This document shows, piece by piece, positions 51,461-64,000 of a stretch of DNA of 64,000 nt; position 1 is the first letter of the stretch, and the number at the start of each line of letters is the position of its first letter. The stretch covers positions 9,412,001 to 9,476,000 of the forward strand of contig NC_135055.1 in NCBI RefSeq assembly GCF_051014685.1, written 5' to 3'. The stretch comes from Ptiloglossa arizonensis (Eukaryota > Arthropoda > Insecta > Hymenoptera > Colletidae). The notes beneath the pieces are model-generated. The model was not told the DNA's origin and searched no databases. It worked only from the letters and a program-made list of their open reading frames with translations. Made by a program: the position numbers and the translations under genes.

Positions 51461-53550
51461 GGGAATCCTTCACTCACGCGATTCATTCTTTCCAAAGTTT
51501 TCCACGTAAGTTGATTTGTATCGGTGGGATGTATTTTTATTTTCCACGTACCATTTGTTGACTCCAAAACTTATCGCTGAAGCATATTATTCACAATCAA
51601 TTACACACACCCTCTTGGAAAACTTTTTCATTCCCACGTACCTTAATACCGAATCGTTGCTGGCCTCTGAACCAAATAATGGAACGAGGTCGAAAAGAAT
51701 GAAACACGAAAACATGGTTGAAATATGTTTGTGTAAACTTTTCCCGTTACCTTTGGTCACATAATTTATCTTCGTAATACTTCTAACATACAGAGAAATA
51801 CTCGGTGTATCTGCTTGGGATCACAATCTTCCAAGCTATTTCTCCGAGCAGTCGAGCGAACACAGCGATTCGCCATTGTGTCTTACCACGGACTGTGACC
51901 CCGACTCTCGTTACGAACAGCGATCACTGTAATTTCATCGTCAATAGTGATGTCGTTGGTATGCGATGGAAAGGCGAACAGGCAAGGATACTCGTCGTCT
52001 GGATACTCAGTTTCGTTATGTGGATTGTTTCGTTCTGGACCGAATACAATCAGCTTACAATACCTGTTAAAGCTTCAAAGTTTTAGCCTTAGATGTTCAA
52101 TCAAGCGAATAGTTCTAGCATCAGGTATTAACAAACATCAAACATGCAATTGTAATCTTAAAGTCCAATGTTCGAATGCAAAAGTACACGTTCAGTTTAA
52201 TATTTAACACGAGTAATGTATCAAATTTACATAACTTTGTCTCTAAAAGTTGTTTCATTGCTATACCAAAGATTCTAATTTTTGTAATTGAAACATCCTC
52301 GAAGAGCTCGGGATGAAAATAAGTTGGTAGACGAAAGGTAGAAATAATAAGGTCACTGAGAATGTTTTGGACAATTTTCTGAATTAATATGTATCTTGCG
52401 TAAATTTACCGCAGAAGGTGCACATAGACGTAATGTGAACATGTTGCACGCTGTGGTAATTATAGGAAATTAATTTGAATAATTATGAGGTTGAAAATTT
52501 TCTTACCATAATTAACGAAATTGCAGAAGAGATGCGAGTCTATGACGCTGATCTTAACAATATTATTAAAGAAACTTTATTTCTCAGATAATGGTAACTT
52601 AATTCGAGAAAAGTAGTGCAAGCTTTGTTGAATTCCCCTACGCTTCAATTTAGAGACACCCAAAGTAAATGCATGTTTCGTTTTAATCAATTAACCCGTT
52701 AAGATGAAACGAGATACTGTTCTACAAGGGTATGTCGTCGAAATATTATTTATTGTAATGTTGCAAAGTCACTGTGGGTCTGACAATATTAAACGACCAA
52801 AAGGTACCAAATTTAAGAATTATATAAATACAGGTAATTCAAATTTTAGTAACTGAAAATGTATATTACAGGCAGGAGAATTAATTAGGAACTCGTTCGA
52901 TTAAAATAAAATTTTTTTCAATTGGAAATAGAACCGATTGTTTTTTTTGTCGAGATCCAATGAATATTTTATCGAGTTTCATTTTAGGAACGCGCTATCT
53001 GCGCCGTCTGATCATACTGGTCTAAAAAAAGCTTCAGACAGATCAATCTGTCTAAGAGTCTCGGATTAAATAATTTACCTGGCCACTGTTCAGATTAACT
53101 TTACCTTGAATTTCAGTCAACTAAGTTTAGCGAAACGAGTTCAACCGTGAAAACGATGGCCATTAATAATGAACCGTGTGTTGAACGACGAGACGAGCCT
53201 GGAAATATTTTAATTCGTTCGAGTAAAAAAATTCAAACCGATATCCTACATTTCTCCGGGTCAAAAATATCACATAAGTGTATTTCGCAGAAATTAAGAA
53301 GTAAATCGCGACACGCAGGGTGTCTCATATAGTATTCGACAGAATTGAATAGAATTTTAGATTATTTTGAATTAATACAAAAATTATACGAATTATCGAA
53401 ATTATAAAAAGTGTTTTTAACTTTAATGTTAAGTTCGATGATGTGGACTGTAGTCTGACAAGTTACTTCCATCATATCGTTTGGATACACCATTATTTCT
53501 TAATTCTTGGTGCAATCATGCGCACACATATTCTCTGCTTTATCTGCCTT
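51461..53550. other. Gene-free stretch
   Basis: No supported gene. Plus frames at 51805-52207 overlap in two phases and show no domain. Confidence 0.35.
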
Positions 53551-53641
53551 ACAGAGAGACAAAACTCTCTGTGTGGTATGGTGCAAAAGTATGAATCACG
53601 TTTTACGTGATATTTGCTTAGCAAGTAGTTTTAGACTACTT
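53551..53641. repeat. Three consecutive perfect stem-loops
   Basis: acagagag/ctctctgt (53551-53572, 8-bp stem), atcacgt/acgtgat (53595-53611, 7-bp stem) and aagtagt/actactt (53623-53641, 7-bp stem) follow one another in 91 bases. A 4-bp stem ttgc/gcaa lies between the last two. Confidence 0.85.
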
Positions 53642-56600
53642 AAGTAAGGTGGTGTGTGTCAACTATTGCCGAAGGTGGAGCCTGTTTATGATACTTGATA
53701 TACTTCTATGTTCGACAATTTAGTCTATTTCTGTTTACTGTACACCATGCCTCGTATATTTTGAAATCCAGGATTAGCCGATATTGTACTCGTGTACAAT
53801 TCACGTTTCATAGCGTGCATTGTAACAACAAATAGGATTATGTGTACAACTTGGAAGGCCTCCAATTTGAACAACATCTTCAGATTCAACATACAATTGA
53901 AGGACAATTGTTTTATTATAAAAAACGTGCAATATCTTATTTACAATAAAAGAGACTTGTAGCGTTTAATATATAATACTTTGGTTTAGAATTACTTGCC
54001 CAGTATTCTGGTCATATTCGTCGATTATTTTGTGGGGCATCCAAAATATCCAAGGAAAAATATTTCCATTGAGTTTATATACACGAATATCTCGGAGCAA
54101 ATTCAGTATATTTGTATAATCCTTTCTTACATACGATAAAAGTATCAAATAAATTTATCACTTAACGTAATAAATCATTTTCCAGAACGAGAGACGAATG
54201 AAACGAACGTTTTAGCGGTGTTTCCGGGAACTGAACCAGAGTAGAGAAATGGGGATTTCTTCGCCTTTAATAGTTACACGTATATTTCGTGTTAAAGGGC
54301 CACGAAACTTTAAGCCAGTGATGTATTATAAAGCTCCAACAACTTACAGGGGAAGGTACTTTGAAGGGTCGGAAGATCGACCCATTTACTACTCATAGCT
54401 GGCTTTCAAGAAAGGTATTATTGATCCATGAAGACGGATTCTAACTAAAAACTGTTCCGCTTCTCGATGGTGCGTGAACGGGATATATTTGAAATATTAT
54501 TTCCTACCATTTTTCATCAGGTAATTGATGTTATTCACTTTTTTAATACATTCTTGTACAGTGTTTCTTCATTTAATGTCTTTTCATCTTTGAAGACTGA
54601 TATCTTCTTAACGAGTCAATTGTTCGTGATACTCTTTGGTACAAACTAAAATTAAATGATTTTATTAAAATAAATATAATTTACTCTATCGTTCTTCTAC
54701 AGTCTGTAATTTTATCATCTGAAATATTTCCTTTGTTAATAGTACGTACGTAACAGTTAATCAGAATTGAATAATAATAATATAAAATTTGGTTTGTCAT
54801 CAACAACAAATCCTTAAAGTGACAATGTTATTGTATAAATCATGCGAGTAAAGAAAGAATAGTAATATTAAAATTGTCCAAACTTGAGTTTATGATACGG
54901 TCGGCTGGTATTATTCAGTATCAGTTACCAAAGGTATTGACATTTCGGTCGCTTAATTGCGCATGGGATTAAAACTTTAGAATTTACTTTATCACTATGA
55001 AGTTTCTGCACTTCTGGCGATTCCATGCCCTTTTAACGTCTCGCTACCTCTTTCCCAACAGCAATCCTCGGTAATTGGCTCACCAACTACGCTACCCTGG
55101 GCCCAAATCCTCGTAACTGTCCACTACAGGGTCCGACTATCCTCACACCATCCGCTCGTACAAACGAGTAAAGTATAAAAACGAGTCAAATATCTAAAAT
55201 TCGAAACAATTGAAAATCAGAAACAGCGATAAAGTGTTTGGTCATTGCGTCACGATGTAGCTCCAACAATAAGTGTTAAATTTAAATAAAGAGATTCATC
55301 TTGTAATTCGAATTTAATCAATATTTTCGTCATTACTTCCATTGGTAAGGATAGTCTTCGATCCTGGTTTTTAGTCTTTTTGTGAAAAATTACCTAGACG
55401 GGAAACAAATGAAAATCTGAAAAAATGTCTAGCTGATATAATACGTAAACGTTCCAAGAACGACTTTTCTCGAACGTTTAACATTTAACTATTCTTTCAA
55501 TGTACATAAGGTTTCAATCGACGACGAACCACCGAGGATAGTACCATGACCGAAAAGTAAAAGTTAATTACGTATTCGAATCACTTTTCTTGATATCGGT
55601 CAATCAATCTCTACATATAGGTACATTGCTAGGCATGTTCCCAATAAATCGCATAATACCGTAGAAATTCCTATTACTCTAACATCTTGTCATTGACAGT
55701 TTTCTCTGGAGTCGTATGCAGCTCGACTATATCTCCCCTAGCTTCACAGACGCGTGTTCAAGTTTCACGTATGAGCTAGTGACGGTAGGCAATACGAACA
55801 AATAGTTAGTTTGGAAGTGAGTTTCACCGAGGGTTTCATCTTCTGGACCGGTGCAACAGCTTCCCAATCTGATGTGGCTACGCGTCGGTGGTGAATCCCG
55901 TGTGTGCTCGCGCCGTTTCTGATCTACGCATGTGCGCAACTTGCACGGATACAACCATACACATAAGCCCATCAGTTTCTCATCACGCGACACACGCGAA
56001 TCTTGTTCTGCGGTTTACACATAGAGTGTCGCGTTCTGTCATTTTGTTCATGTTTCTACCTCTTCGCTTTCATTTTTCTTTCTTTCTTTTTTTTTTTCTT
56101 TCTTATCAGTGGTCACACCGCGTTTCTGTGCTCTTTCGGGCCTTTGTCCGGAATAATTGTTACCGATAAAATGGCACTGTGATAGGCAAACTTTGAATGT
56201 GCGAAATAGAGGAATGATTCCGATAGACGTTCCGGATGTGGACACTGATCGTCACGGAATCGATTTTTATGCGGTTAAAGCAATATTGCGCGAAATACTA
56301 TTTCTCGTTTATTCGTTTAAAGGAAATGTTTGTGTAGTTGATCGTTCATTATTGAACGACACAAATGTTCCGAAAGTCGTGTTCGTTCTTAATTCGAATT
56401 GATGATCGTAAGGATTTTAAATGGGTTATGAAAACTGAACTTGAAGGGTACAGATTGGGTTAGGTGTCTTCTACTCGACAAATAATAATGTATTTAATTA
56501 AATCGTTCAAAAGGTTTATTCGATCCAAAAATGTCTCGATGATACATTACACGAATAGTAATCGAGAAGTCCACCGATCTCTCAATAGGTTAAACGGTAT

Positions 56601-56989
56601 CAAATTAACTATACAGTATTGGATCTTTGGCTGTTACAGGCTGAAATACTTACAGTTACTCATAAAGTTAAGCATACGATATAAAAATTTCATTTGTTCG
56701 ATGAACATGAGAAAAATAATTTTGTAACAGTACAAAATAAAGTTGTAACGAAGAATTAACTATTAAAGAAACCACAAACGATATATTTAGCTTATTTTAT
56801 TATTAAATATGATAAAAAAATACAGATTTTTTCGTCATAAAATTGAGTATACAAGAAGAGAATTGTATAAAAATGATCCTGTTTCTATTTATTTTACAAT
56901 ATAGACATTTCAAATTCTTTCATCGATGTCTCCTTTTATTTCTTTTATGTCTCGTTTCATTCTTACGTTTCTTTATTGTTTATTAGTAA
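53642..56989. other. Gene-free stretch
   Basis: No supported gene. 55.7-56.2 kb is less AT-rich, with a ttctttctttctttttttttt pyrimidine tract near 56075, but the frames there lack domains. Confidence 0.35.
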
Positions 56990-57860
56990 AAGTACACGCA
57001 ATGGCTTCTAAAAGAGCTGTAACTGATATTTTCACTTGAGAAGTAGTTATAAAGTTGAACTATAGGAGAAAATCTTTAAGGGAAATTGGGAAAATAATTA
57101 ATAGGCCTCATTGTACTGTGTGGAAAGTTGTAAATAATTATCTATGGAACGTTACGATGTGTAATAGAGTAGAACGAGGAAGGAAAAGAATTACGACCGT
57201 GATGGACGAGGAATATTTAATTAGTCAAATTATGGTAAATCCTAGAATTAGTGTTCTGGAATTATGAATAGATGTTTCGTCAAGAATAGAGAAAACGGTT
57301 TCAACAGAAACGGTTTGCAGAATTTATAATTAGATAGGATATATAACTGTAGAGTAACGCATAAGAAATCCTACATTTATAAAGTAAACAGATTAAAACG
57401 GTTAGAATTTGCAAAAAAATATGTACGTTGTGATAAAAATTTCTGGAATATTGTGATATTTTCAGATGAAGAGCAAACAAATTTAATCAATTCGGACGGT
57501 AGAACTTTAGTATGGTGAAAAGCAAATACAGAATTTAATAAAAAATATACTGTCCCAACTTTAAAGCATAGAGGAGGATTCTCAATGCTTGGGGACCAGT
57601 CAGTGGAGTTGTTAATATTAAATTTATCGACACAGTTGTGGATAATATTTAAAAATATAAACTTGAAGCATTTGGCTGAAAAATTTTAAATGCCTGCCGT
57701 ATATTATTATCAGCACGACCCGAAACACATGATTATTAATTCTGACTAAATAGTTTCTAAAAATACGATGTTGAGCCAAAGTCGTGAGCAACATTCGAGG
57801 AACACAAAGAACGCTATTTTGCAATTTTTAAAGTTTCGTTTCTTCATTTTTGAGTAAGAT
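56990..57860 (+). mobile_element. Decayed Tc1-like transposon
   Basis: Starts MASKRAVTDIFT at 57000. An open frame (57055-57267) carries the paired-like HTH region SLREIGKIINRPHCTVWKVV. Downstream, across frameshifts and stops, come KRLEFAKKYV, IVIFSDE (first Asp, about 57453), LINSDGRTLVW, KYTVPTLKHRGG and YYYQHDPKHM (second Asp, about 57710). These are in Tc1 order. The third catalytic block is unrecognisable and at least ten inactivating changes are visible. Confidence 0.82.
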
Positions 57861-57867
57861 CGACTAG

Positions 57868-58015
57868 GTAATTTTGCCAACTAACAATAAAAACACAAAA
57901 TGGAGAATATATACTTTAATAAAATGTTTGTACACTCTAAAAAAATCGTGTTTCATTTTCACCAAAAAAAAAAAAACAAAAAAAAACCGAAACGACCTTC
58001 CGAACAGCCTAATAG
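57868..58015 (-). mobile_element. MITE family B, copy 2
   Basis: The complement of the right end reads taggctgttcggaaggtcgt, similar to the right end of copy 1, and the core taataaaatgtttgtacact is shared. It adjoins the dead Tc1-like element and contains long A runs at 57963-57985. Confidence 0.75.
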
Positions 58016-61000
58016 TAAGGAAACAGGTGAAGAATAAAGTGAATTGGACTGCGTTGCACCAAGCACTAATTATTCGTCGAGTAAGTAACTTATTTCGCAT
58101 TTGTTATCCAGTAGGTTGGCGCGATTTCGTTTTCTCGAAGCGTTTAAGGTACATTAATATCGAACATTTGTTTCTGACCGTTGAAAAATTCCTACTGTGA
58201 CGATACGAGGATTTAATTGTCAGCCATGCGAATAAGAGCGAAATAGACGTTTATCGATTCTTCGTCAATGTATCTTTCTCCTGGGGACAGGAACCGCGCG
58301 ATTCGTGTATCAGTCTCTCGCTTCTTTTTCGCGGTTGTACACTTTTCTCTCTTTTTTTTTTTTTTTTCCTTCGATGACAGGATGATATACGATCCTCTCC
58401 AAACGATGCGAAGAAGTAAACGTTACTGGAAATATAACGCCGTTTTCAGCGAGTTTGCATGGATATTTATTTTGCAATGTGTCCGGGAACTGCTGCAATT
58501 TTGTCCCCTGCGAGTAAAATTATTACGAATGCATTCTGAGAAAATTTGTCCGGGAACTTTGCACAATTGTAGAATTTGATACCGCAGATCGTTACTTTTT
58601 CGTCGTATCGCCCAACGATTCATTGTACTTGACACAAAACAACCTTCCACCGACTCTTATCCCTTTCTTGCAAACTCCTTTAAAAGCCCACATATGTAAC
58701 TTCGAAGCTTATGTACTTCAGTTTTTGGTCGTTCTCGGAAAACACGGATCTCAGCCGTGTTATATTGTACCGGGCAACACAGTAAGAACAGTCGATAAAC
58801 GGTTTTCGTTATCGAATTTGTAGTTTGTGTTGTTATTGTTCGATGCCAATTCATTACGGGACTTACGAAACAGTTGTTCTCGAACGAAGAACACGCGAAA
58901 ACAGCATTCGAAGAGACTTCAATTTGCAGAGCTTCTGCTCGGAACTGTTAGTTTTAAAATAAACGTACTTACTTTAATACTTATATACTTATACTTTATT
59001 ATCGTATTGAAGTCCATCGTAACAAAATGTCCATTCCATTTAAGAAAAGGAACAAAATTTACATTGAAAACTTCGAAAAAAATCGACTTACGAAAAATGT
59101 ACTGTAGCCAGTTTGTAGAATCCTCTGCACCGAAGTATCAAAAATGAAACTATTAAACAAAATTAAATTCTATTCAATTATCTATAATTTTAATCGCACT
59201 AAAATTATTCATATACTAATATCCAATAGTTTGAATCGGTCCAGTAATATCGGAAATAATTAAGTCGATCGAGTTATGTTCTCTGCCCGATATATGTAAA
59301 TAATTTCTCTTTATTAACTACGATAGATGTGGAATTAGCATTGAAAATATGTGGCGTTTATAATCCAAGTCAACGTTCAATTTTTTCAAACAATATTTCT
59401 TTACTTTTTACACGAAAAGTAAACTATAATCGCATCATTCGTAATAAACAACGACAGCGTACGATGATTGTTAAATAAGATTCTATAGTTCGAAAAATAA
59501 AAACTATGTACCTCTAGTCTTCTACGTTCGGAACACGTTCCTTTTTATCGTATAAAAATATTATTCGCTATCGTCGTCTATTAAAATAAATCTACAAACA
59601 TAAAATTTGTTCAATGATCAAAACGAGCAAAGTTCAAACGAACTTTGCTCGAGCAGTACGAAATATTTTTTGGAGGTTCCTCTGTATCGCATTCACCGAC
59701 CCAGTGCTAGCAACATACGTAGCTGAAGACAATCAGCTAATGAAAACAATTGTTGAGCACATCGGTGAAAATATTAAAGATCTTCCATTCCATTTCACGG
59801 AGTTTCTCGGTAACAGAAGCGTAGAGAATAATTTTCATCGAGTTACGTTCGTTTCCCAGCGTTCTTCCCAGAGAAATTTCTCTGCTGGCATGGAAATACG
59901 TGTTTCTTTTTCAGCAGGAAATATACTCGGCAACGATCGATACTCTCTCTCTCTCTCTCTGTTCGATTCGCGAAACTTCGCTAGTTCCTTTGCTCAGTGG
60001 TCCCGTGTTCTTGGATGTTCGTCCAGGCTCGTTATTCTTGCGTTGTCCCTATGGAGTCAGGGTTCGCGGGACTACGGGTTCGTCTGTGTCGCTCGTACAA
60101 TGCACTCTTCCTAATTCGTCGTATGCAAGCACGCATCCGATCGTTTCGAGGTAGATTGCTTCTATTACGAACCGGGAGTATGCCGTCTATGCGGCCGGAA
60201 GATGGAAAATGTGAGATTATGCGATACCTTCGCCTCGGTGGCAAGGAAATATCGTCGTTCGACCTGCTATCGAGTCAACTATCGATTACTGCGATCTTCC
60301 GCAAAGGTTTATGCGCGTTTAACGACTGAACCGAGACGGCGAGGCGCGGTGGCGAGGATTTGAGAAATAGCGGCCTGGGTAAAGAAACGGGATGCCGATT
60401 TGCATCTTTCCAAACAATACAGAATCGAACCACTCTGACGTTTTCAACGAAACTTACTCGTTTATAGATTCGAACACCTATTTTTCGACGAGTAGACGTC
60501 TCGGTATGTAAAACAATTTCTTCGGAATCGTCGATCATCGATCGTTCGAAGTTAGATTGGTAACAGCACTTTTGTTTCAATATGCATAGTTTTACTCCTC
60601 GACTCACAGGAGAGGAAAGTATCGCGATCGAGATGAATTTTGAACAAATTTCTTTATGGAAACACATGGTTCAACTTTTAAAGAAAAATTTGTTACTTCT
60701 TTCGTAACACGAATACGTCTATTGATACAATTGAATCTAAATAAAGCTCGATTCGATGTTAGGTAAAATCGGTTCGTGGACGACGATAGTTATCTCTTAA
60801 TTTCTTTTCAACGAAATGATTCTGCGAACCTTTGAATAAATCAGTCTGACGAAGACACGTTCTTTTCCTAGCGTTTAATTTACTCTTTTATTATAAAAAG
60901 AAACACATTTTCCGTCGAGTTATTCGACTTTTTCCGTTTAATAAATTACAATTCTTCTATTCGTGTTTATAATAGTTTTCTTTCTATCAAGAAACCCAAT

Positions 61001-63229
61001 CATGCGTTGATCAATGCATTCTTTTTAAGCGTAACTTTTTGTTTTTCTTCTTCATCGATCTTTGAACTTTTCAACGCGAATAAACTTCTTTCGCTTTGGG
61101 AAAAAAGATTAAGAAAAATGAAGTACAAAAATTTTGTGCAAAATCTCTTTTAATTCGACAATGTTCGTTCATTGTTCGAAAGCTGAAGCGACGTCACAGT
61201 TCATACACGAGACATTACGATCTGTACTCGGTGCTAATTTGCAGCAAATTCAGGTAATAGGTATCGCTTAATGTGTTATGTATATTGACTCTGTTGTTAT
61301 CTCACAGGAACTATCGGTAGAGAATCACTTATTCATGGACCGTGAAGGCTTTGGATAGTCACACGTGATTAAGTTGGCGCAAGACGAGTAAATTATTGCA
61401 GGCTGATCGATCAAATTATTCGTATCGGGACTGAAATAGCTCTCTCTCTCTGATACTGTTTCAAAAAGAGTGCACCGTGTGCAATTTTTAATATGCATCG
61501 CGTATAGTCCCAGAACGTTCTTCCGGATGGACTTTATACGGAGTCTGGCTTTATCGGATAAAATTTGTCCTCGTAGTGAATAACACTATGTTGATAAGAA
61601 ACGACAGTGTCGACTACATGGGTACCACCGAAAGGATAACCGTAGCTTCAGCTTCTGAAGATTTTATCAGAAGTTTCTCAAGGGAGGGCACTTGTTACAG
61701 AAGTTTGGCGATAGCGAGACAAAACAAAAGATTCAAGTTTCCCCCTCGTTTCTGGGGAATTGGATCTACGTAAGTCCAATGCATATTCGAACTGGTTTCG
61801 AGAATTGCATTCGGTGCACGAGAAACACGGGACTTGATAGCGCGGTAAGAAGTATTGGATACACTTGAGTGAGCTATTTCAATTCGCAAGGGTTTGCAAT
61901 TCGCCGAGGCGAGACAAATTTTTCTATCATCGTTTTCATCTTAAGTTTTTCTCTCACCAATTATAGAATATTCGAAGTAAAGTCAATGGAAAGAGGAATT
62001 TACATAAAAACGTAAACTTGATGTTTTATTTGTAACAATTCTTTGTTTAGTTTTTCTTATACGATCATTGGACATTCCGATTCGTATACTTAAGAATACT
62101 TTTCGATCAAATACAAATTTGTATTTCAATTATTCGAATACGATTTTTGTAACAGTACGTTAAGATTATCGATGTTAGATGTTAAGATGTTACAAGTTTA
62201 GTTTTGTCTTATATTCGATTTAAAATGTGAAAAATATGCAGTGCAATGAAACAATGAAATGAAAATTAATTATCATCGTGTTAACGGACAAAAAGTATGA
62301 CGACACGATTGATTGTGCGACTTTTAATTTTATTCACGAACGATTTTATTCCAAGGCCTACACGTGTTTATGTACATATGTATGTATTTTAGTCCTTTAT
62401 CGATATTTCGTTAATTTTTGCGTTACTCTTTGCGTTTAAACGAGAAACAATACAGGCGGAGCTTTCGAACATTTATTACAAAACTATTCTAGTTATATAT
62501 TACGTATAAATAATAATAAAAAGGCAATGGTAATGGGAAACTTTGAATGCTTGATTAGATCAATAAATTTACAATTGTTACAATTACAGTTACTATAATA
62601 TCGTTTTTAAATGTTGTTTCAGTAGTTTTAATTCGATAAGTTAACGCAGTCGTTTGAGATATCAGTTTACAAGAAACTGATGCACCACCTTTGCAAACGC
62701 TATGTCAAGGAATACAACTCTTTATTGATTAAAAAATTGGATAATAGAATATTTAAACACAATAGTAGATGAAACTAATCACAGCTACCTGTTACCAATA
62801 ACTCTCCTTGTTGATAAAACTCCTCAATTTTGGGAAACGTAGACGCGGTGCAAACCTAATAAGTAAAATCAAGATTCCTTTTCATATACATTCCACATGT
62901 AATATTAAACGCGTTGGAAGATTACAATTCTATATGGAGCAATGATTGAACGTGTACTGGATTCTACCATGATGCAGGGGAGAAAAAAGTAGAACAGTAA
63001 AAATGAGGTCAGCGAATAATTCAAAACGCTTACTACAGCAGCGCCTCCAAATGCTATTAGCATTTTGTGTCGACCATTTAGCCGATCTGAAGAATGGCTG
63101 CGTGTCACGGAATAATCGTATTATCTTTCTGTGAAGCTAGAAAAGTTTGAGCGTTACTGAATTTATTCCAGTAAACTGTTCCGCGAAAACGTGAAACTGT
63201 GCGTTCTGAATCGTTTGAAAAGCAGATGT
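58016..63229. other. Gene-free stretch with simple repeats
   Basis: No supported gene. A (ct)n run lies at about 59943-59962, a T run at about 58353-58369, and a moderately GC-rich patch at 59.65-60.36 kb carries a 166-codon frame (59614-60114) with no domain or splice signal. Confidence 0.35.
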
Positions 63230-63230
63230 A

Positions 63231-63257
63231 CACTACCGCTCAAAAGTTCGGGTACAC
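63231..63257 (+). mobile_element. Single Tc1-type terminal repeat
   Basis: After a TA at 63229-63230 the sequence cactaccgctcaaaagttcg continues gggtacac, a close match to the conserved start of Tc1-family inverted repeats. No inverted partner occurs in the remaining 740 bases, so it is either a solo end or the left end of an element leaving the window. Confidence 0.6.
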
Positions 63258-64000
63258 GTGTTAATGAGAAAGAAGCTCTTATAGTTTGCTATTGCGGAGA
63301 AACATACACACAGATGTGACACAGATTACACGGAACTTATACCGACACGGTCTCTTCATCGATCTACATCTTCCCTTTTAATTAATACTTTCCTTTCAGT
63401 TTTCAACTTTCTCATTTTAATGCAACGTTTTCTCAAACAACGAATTGAAATCTCTGTTGGTTTCTTGGAAGACGCTGACATTCAAAACTATTGTAAAACC
63501 AACTAGGGTAGAATGTAAACTCAAAATCCTCGCCACATCGGTAACGAAACCCTATTTATCTTGATCTAGATGCTCACGAACAAAAAAAAAGAAGAAATTG
63601 TAACATCTAACAATGGTTAGTGTGCACATCTCACGAATCATCAGAATTATCTCCCCTCGAGCTTAGCACATCCCATAAATTGCACATGCAGTCCGAAAAA
63701 TAGGTACTCTCGTCGTGAGAACAGAATTTACCCAATGCTTGTATAATATACGATCTCAAGAAAATAATGCTATACCTATCTTTGCTCAGAATTCATCGAG
63801 GTAAATAAAATTGTGCATAATTTTCAATGGTAAGAACCGTATTGTAGATTGCACATATTATATTTAAACTATGTTTCAGCATTTGTTCGGATCTTGAGAT
63901 TATTTCAATTGTCACAAATTTTGCAACGGAACTTGTCGTAAATAAAATTGGGACTGTTAAGGGATTAAGTACCCGGATCATCGTTTTCTTTGAAACGTTA
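63258..64000. other. Right-edge sequence
   Basis: No gene or transposase motif recognised; it may be the interior of the element whose end lies at 63231. Confidence 0.3.

Noticed and set aside
59614..60329. Overlapping 166- and 110-codon plus frames
   Set aside because: Different frames of a moderately GC-rich patch with a (ct)n run; no domain or splice structure.

Overview
The window is a stretch of insect nuclear genome, AT-rich overall, most likely hymenopteran (bee, wasp or ant). I infer this from short intron-rich genes with GT-AG introns, insect-type proteins and several mariner/Tc1/piggyBac-like transposon remnants; no prokaryotic or organellar signature is present. No tRNA, rRNA or CRISPR array was recognised.

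The left 17.5 kb is gene-dense. In order: the 5' part of a ZAD zinc-finger gene (minus, running off the left edge); a decayed Tc1-like element; a complete ten-exon glycerol kinase (plus); a complete six-exon testis-specific serine kinase (TSSK) homologue (minus, tail-to-tail with the kinase before it); a complete four-exon RBM8A/Y14 (tsunagi) gene of the exon junction complex (plus, head-to-head with TSSK); a complete three-exon 26S proteasome ATPase Rpt5/PSMC3 (minus, tail-to-tail with Y14); and a compact four-exon gene (minus) whose product looks like a PTTH/Trunk-family cystine-knot ligand of the Torso receptor. That last gene has a textbook TATA+Inr promoter, a 1.3 kb mariner in intron 1 and a small piggyBac-like element in intron 3. 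It is the most interesting object in the window.

From 17.5 to 35 kb I see no cellular gene. The sequence holds transposon fossils: a DD41D-type transposase remnant, a mariner deletion derivative with perfect terminal repeats, and two copies of a ~0.2 kb MITE. From about 35.1 kb the composition becomes GC/CpG-rich and ends in a short exon (36798-36843) encoding what looks like a signal peptide followed by a strong splice donor. This is probably the first coding exon of a large secreted or membrane protein gene whose later exons I could not find. The remaining 27 kb is then probably its first intron or intergenic DNA. It contains more MITEs, Tc1/mariner fossils, microsatellites, a second GC-rich island near 43.1-43.9 kb with a 13-bp tandem repeat, and a hairpin cluster near 53.6 kb.

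The conserved genes are unrelated housekeeping or tissue-specific genes (lipid/glycerol metabolism, spermiogenesis kinase, mRNA processing, protein degradation, peptide signalling); their adjacency does not imply a shared pathway. Exon coordinates were read by hand from splice consensus and reading-frame continuity. They agree in phase throughout, but no transcript evidence was available.
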